Of a stretch of DNA of 64,000 nt, positions 60,260 through 64,000 are shown piece by piece. Location: contig NC_091942.1 in assembly GCF_041260155.1 (NCBI RefSeq), forward strand, positions 4,461,501 through 4,525,500. Reading direction: 5' to 3'. The position numbers and the translations under genes were made by a program. The notes under the pieces were generated by a model. That model did no database searches, was not told the origin of the DNA, and was given only the letters and a program-made list of their open reading frames with translations. Source of the stretch: Ptychodera flava. Taxonomy: Eukaryota > Hemichordata > Enteropneusta > Ptychoderidae. Within the stretch, counting starts at the first letter, position 1, and every line of letters starts with the position of its first letter.

Positions 60260-63200
60260 ATTTTGCAACTTTGAAAAGTAGAACACTTCAAACTAGGGTT
60301 TGATTTTACTCTTATTTTAACCTAATCTGAGCTACTGATGTCCTTTGAGAGATCTCTTCCCCCCAGTTATTGAGTGAAAATTATCTGGAGAAACTGGTTT
60401 GATTGTTACCCTTGGCCTAGAAATTCTTTTCGTTTGACATAAACAAATTTATGTGTAAGCTTGGTCTGGTAGTCCCCCAAGTGTGCATATTTACACCTTG
60501 CTGCAGAAAGTTCAAACCAAATGTACGGTAGTGATGGCAGAGTGGGAGTGGCTGTAGCTTGGAATCTCCGCACACAACAGATAATTAAGAGATCTTAGGC
60601 TGATATTTGAAAGATCTTAGGCTGATAAGTATAAATGGTAAGTTGATACAAATCTACATTCTCAAAAATATCCGACACTGAGAAAATGGACTAGCTTAGT
60701 CTCAAGACGCCACTGACACTCCCTCATCTTCATGCTGAAAAGAAGCTGGCGTAGTGTCAACGCTACCGCCAGACTGGAATCATGTAGGTAATTTGAGACT
60801 GGATCCATTGATGTGGAATTGGTATGTCTGCCCATTCATCTGACCAAATTCCAGTCATATCATAGTTCCTCTCACGATCTTTGACCTCTGCTGGGCGTCA
60901 CCTTTCACAACTGCTGTTACTGGGGAACTGACATACCTGCATTCAGGATGGGAATGGATGTGAAATCTTTGGGGAGGGGGGGTACAGAAGCAGAATCGTG
61001 TAATTTTTGCTGCGTATATATGCAAGGACAAATGAATACCATGGGGTATTGCACAAGATACCTACAGAAAGTTATTATGACCCTGACATCTTTCAGATTG
61101 AAGGGGGGACTGTTAATTCACAAATTTGTTAAACACCCTGTACCAATTCATGTTTTGAAGTGCCATATCAACACTGTAACCATGTGTGGATGCGTTTAAA
61201 TTAGTCGTGGTTCTGTGGATGCGTTTTAATTATCCGTGGTTTCAAGGTGGCCTCTGAAGAATTCAAATTTCGAACACAATGATTGAAAAATCTACTTCAA
61301 TAATGAGTATTGCTGTGATCCATTGTCCAGTTGCTCGGTCTATATTTTGTTGTTACAGGTAACTGTCTGTCATATGTTTAACTACTCTCCTTCCCTGTGT
61401 GTCTTGAATGTGAACCGTGCAAAGAGACAGCAGCTCAGCAAGCAGTATGTGTCGCAGTTTATATCTCTAGGTCACAGTAAATTGCAGTACAGTTGCGTCT
61501 GATACAAGAAAGTTTTGTCCTATCAAATGTTTTGTGTAGTTATGAATTTAATTTCAAATATTCATAAATTGAGTCAGGAAACCAATAAATGTTATGTTTT
61601 AGAGGACCAGATGGTGATCAGATAACCAACAATTCAGCGTACATTTCATGAAGTAGAATTATCCCAGATAAAAATCACAATTTTCATTAGAAATTGTGGT
61701 GTAGTATTTCTTTTATTTACAAAATTTCAGAATTTTTCATCAGCAGTAATTATAACTATAAAGAATACAAAATTTCAAAAAGAAGAATCATCAAAAAGAA
61801 GAATAAATATTTGGTCAGCTGTCAGGGGTTATACTCAATCATGGAGGCTGAAGACACACACTGGACCACTTTTGGCTCTACGGATTTCACTGCGAAAATT
61901 CAAAGCAAATTGCCAACCAGTCCGCTGTTTGTTCACTGCTCTGTTGCCTGCAGCGCAGTGAAGTCATGATTTTATGTCTTTCTAAAGTCACCAAATCACC
62001 TCGGTAGAGTTAGCCTCGTTTTGAAAATTAGGACAATCAACAAAACAGTGTGTCATCATCAGTAACATTCAGTTGGGGATTTTTTTATCTGAATAACAAC
62101 AACTTTGTTATCAAATACAGGATTACATATTAAACGATGAAATATTAAATATTTCATCATTTAATATGTAATCCTGTATTTGATAACAAAGTTGTATATA
62201 TTAATTCTTTTACATGTAAAACTCAATGACATAAGATGTTGAAGCTCTGCCGACCAATCGGTGAAAGCAACTGGGATTTTTCTTGCAGTCATTCAACAAG
62301 AGTGTAGAAGTATGTGTGACAAAGTAATCACACCAGAGCAACTGCCTTTGCAAGTTCATACCGACCATAGCATTGAAACTTCAGCTCTCACCTCTTGAAA
62401 TACCCAGTATTTGCTGCATACTGAGATTTGACCAGGCTATCGAATTCACCTATGATATATTATGCATCCAGAGCAGAGCTGTCACCGTGCTACAAACAGT
62501 TGGGCATCAGAGACTGTCCATGGTCTATGCTATCTCTTTTCTGTTGTAATCACCCACAGCTCCTGTTGTGAAAGAAAAAGAAACATATTGATTGACATAA
62601 TCATAAGCGGTTGCAAGGAATGTTTTGAGTGTTGTTGGTGTGTCAAAATTAAAATGAGCCAAATCCAAAATGCCCATCCTGCACTTTTTTTCACCAAATT
62701 GATAAACCTTGCTGTAACCCTTCCAGCCATGATATGTTACATTAAATAACAATTTACTCTACTTTGGAGTAAAGTTTTAAAGTCATTGCATCTGAGAACG
62801 AATCACTAGGGAGTGTTTTCACCCAAGGCGCTTCTTTTGTCAAATGACCTCTGACACCATGAAATGGCCAGCGAAAATGTCAAAGTTCATTCACATTAAA
62901 ATCTCATCTAGCATGAAAACAATTCAAATGGAAAAAGCTACAGCTTTTCACAGAGATGTCGATAACTGTCACAGAGCCTGAAACATAGCTTTTGTTTAAT
63001 ATGGAGGATCACTGATGTTCGCTGTGTAAAACTAGAATTTTGTCAAAATAATTTCATATAGTATTTTGCAAAGAGCAATAAAAGGCGGAACAATTGAATT
63101 TATCTAATCTTCAACCTTTGAGGAAAGAATATTGGCCTGTATGTGCAGATATGAGGACACAAATTCTCATGGAAGTTGAAATTGATCACTTTGGGAAATG

Positions 63201-63313
63201 ACATACACAACTTTGATTTGCTGATACATGATTTACGGGCGTAGGTCAGCTTCTTATACAAAACAAAAATTGTATCCTGCCTCAGACAGATACAAATGGG
63301 AGGATTTTCTTAC
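60260..63313. other. Intergenic region downstream of actin
   Basis: No conserved coding exon was seen. It contains a ~31-bp tandem duplication (GTGGATGCGTTTAAATTA and GTGGATGCGTTTTAATTA, about 61187-61240), a short direct repeat AGATCTTAGGCTGATA near 60590-60625 and the palindrome at 62099-62195. Short ORFs here lack protein features. Confidence 0.4.
62099..62195. repeat. 97-bp palindrome (hairpin MITE-like)
   Basis: The arms ACAACTTTGTTATCAAATAC, AGGATTACATATTAAA... and their reverse complement meet at an AATATTAAATATT centre with almost no mismatch. The arms are about 47 bp each. Such long near-perfect hairpins usually derive from foldback MITEs. No target-site duplication is obvious. Confidence 0.9.
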
Positions 63314-63485
63314 CATTTCCTTGATGCGATGGTACTGAAAATACTGAGGAAACGTGGTGGGGAGCTTGGTGACTATAAAATCTCCATTTCTGTCACTCCG
63401 TAGAGTTTGCAAGAACTCCAAGCATTCTTGGAAATGATCATAGGCACTGCATGTGACTGAGAGTTCAGCTAGGGTAAAATTATAT
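63314..63485 (-). CDS. Internal exon of an unidentified conserved-looking gene (partial)
   Basis: A 172-nt open segment bounded by ATTCCAG and ATG|GTAAGAAA encodes about 57 residues including YNFTLAELSVTCSAYDHFQE and LPTTFPQYFQYHRIKEM. Composition and splice sites are those of a true internal exon. Upstream exons should lie beyond base 64000; downstream exons towards lower coordinates were not found before the actin gene. I do not recognise the protein with confidence. Confidence 0.55.
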
Positions 63486-63582
63486 CTGGAATCATGAATG
63501 TCAAAGACAATAGGGATTGTCAAAAGACTGAGAAGGATTTTCAAAATGCAGAGAAGGACAAATAAAATGTGTATTTATTTAA

Positions 63583-63908
63583 AGGGACAAAGTCGGCCAT
63601 TTTTCATGAATTTTGTTTGATACAAGATACTTCTTACATTGTTTGACATGTCGAAAGATACTGAATAAATGGGTGACCATGCATATATTTGACCCTGGTT
63701 TTAGACAAATTAAATGAAACCATGGCGAAAATGAATTAATGGTCATGACCATTAATTCATTTTCGTGATGGTTTCATGTATCATGTCGAAAACCTAGGTC
63801 GAATATATGCATGGTCACCCATTTATTCAGTGTCTTTCAACATGTCAAACAATGTAAGAAGTATCTTGTATCAAACAAAATTCATGAAAAATGGCCGACT
63901 TTGTCCCT
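63583..63908. mobile_element. 326-bp full-length palindromic MITE with TTAA target sites
   Basis: The element begins AGGGACAAAGTCGGCCATTT and ends with its reverse complement. The two 163-bp halves are nearly perfect complements meeting at GGTCATGACC (centre 63745.5). TTAA flanks both ends (63579-63582 and 63909-63912), as for piggyBac- or Kolobok-type elements. The high identity of the arms suggests a fairly recent insertion. It lies upstream, in gene orientation, of the exon at 63314-63485. Confidence 0.93.
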
Positions 63909-64000
63909 TTAATCCTTTTCCTACCAGTCACTCTTCACTTTCCAGTCAAGTTTGTTATATCCCGTAAAGCACAAAAAAGTATTATGAACTTGATCATTTT
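63909..64000. repeat. Family-B MITE, truncated by the window edge
   Basis: TTAATCCTTTTCCTACCAGT and then TCCAGTCAAGTTTGTTATA resemble the first part of the unit at 17229-17491. It directly abuts the right TTAA of the palindromic MITE, so one element may have inserted at the TTAA edge of the other. Confidence 0.5.

Overview
The window is nuclear DNA from an animal, most likely a non-vertebrate deuterostome such as a hemichordate or cephalochordate. It is AT-rich. All recognisable genes are split by GT-AG introns of a few hundred bases to about 9 kb. The cytoplasmic actin has the [17 protein letters not shown]-terminus with introns after about codons 41, 121, 204 and 267, an arrangement I associate with invertebrate deuterostomes. 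The phylum assignment is inference. I see no operon, CRISPR array, rRNA, tRNA or bacterial feature.

Layout. (1) 1-10838, minus strand: the first two coding exons of an SGSM3 (TBC/SH3/RUN Rab-GAP) orthologue, separated by an 8.8-kb intron; the rest runs off the left edge. (2) 12730-27621, minus: a complete 12-exon UQCRC2 gene (complex III core protein 2, 460 codons before the stop). Its intron 6 holds a 4.2-kb terminal-inverted-repeat element and its intron 1 holds a 1.1-kb foldback of nested hairpins. (3) 27650-34816: intergenic, with a diverged ~0.7-kb tandem duplication and some coding-like patches. (4) 34817-48108, minus: a 12-exon SRP68 gene (about 602 residues) with one 1-nt frameshift in exon 7, an open 60-nt candidate cassette exon, and a 2.1-kb CAGGG-ended element in intron 3. 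(5) 48109-55672: mostly intergenic, with two unrecognised minus-strand ORFs and, towards the actin gene, possible regulatory DNA. (6) 55697-59071, plus: a complete five-exon actin gene. (7) 60260-64000: intergenic DNA with hairpin MITEs and one minus-strand internal exon of an unidentified gene.

The genes are ordinary housekeeping genes with no shared pathway: Rab/small-GTPase trafficking, respiratory complex III, ER targeting and the cytoskeleton. The more unusual content is mobile: several short families whose ends are TTAA or TTAACCCTTT, long palindromes, a foldback with three hairpin units, and two larger TIR elements without a recognisable complete transposase. I did not find a convincing new molecular system. 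The best items for a second look are the SRP68 frameshift and cassette exon, the foldback, and the 4.2-kb element with its splice-bounded ORF.
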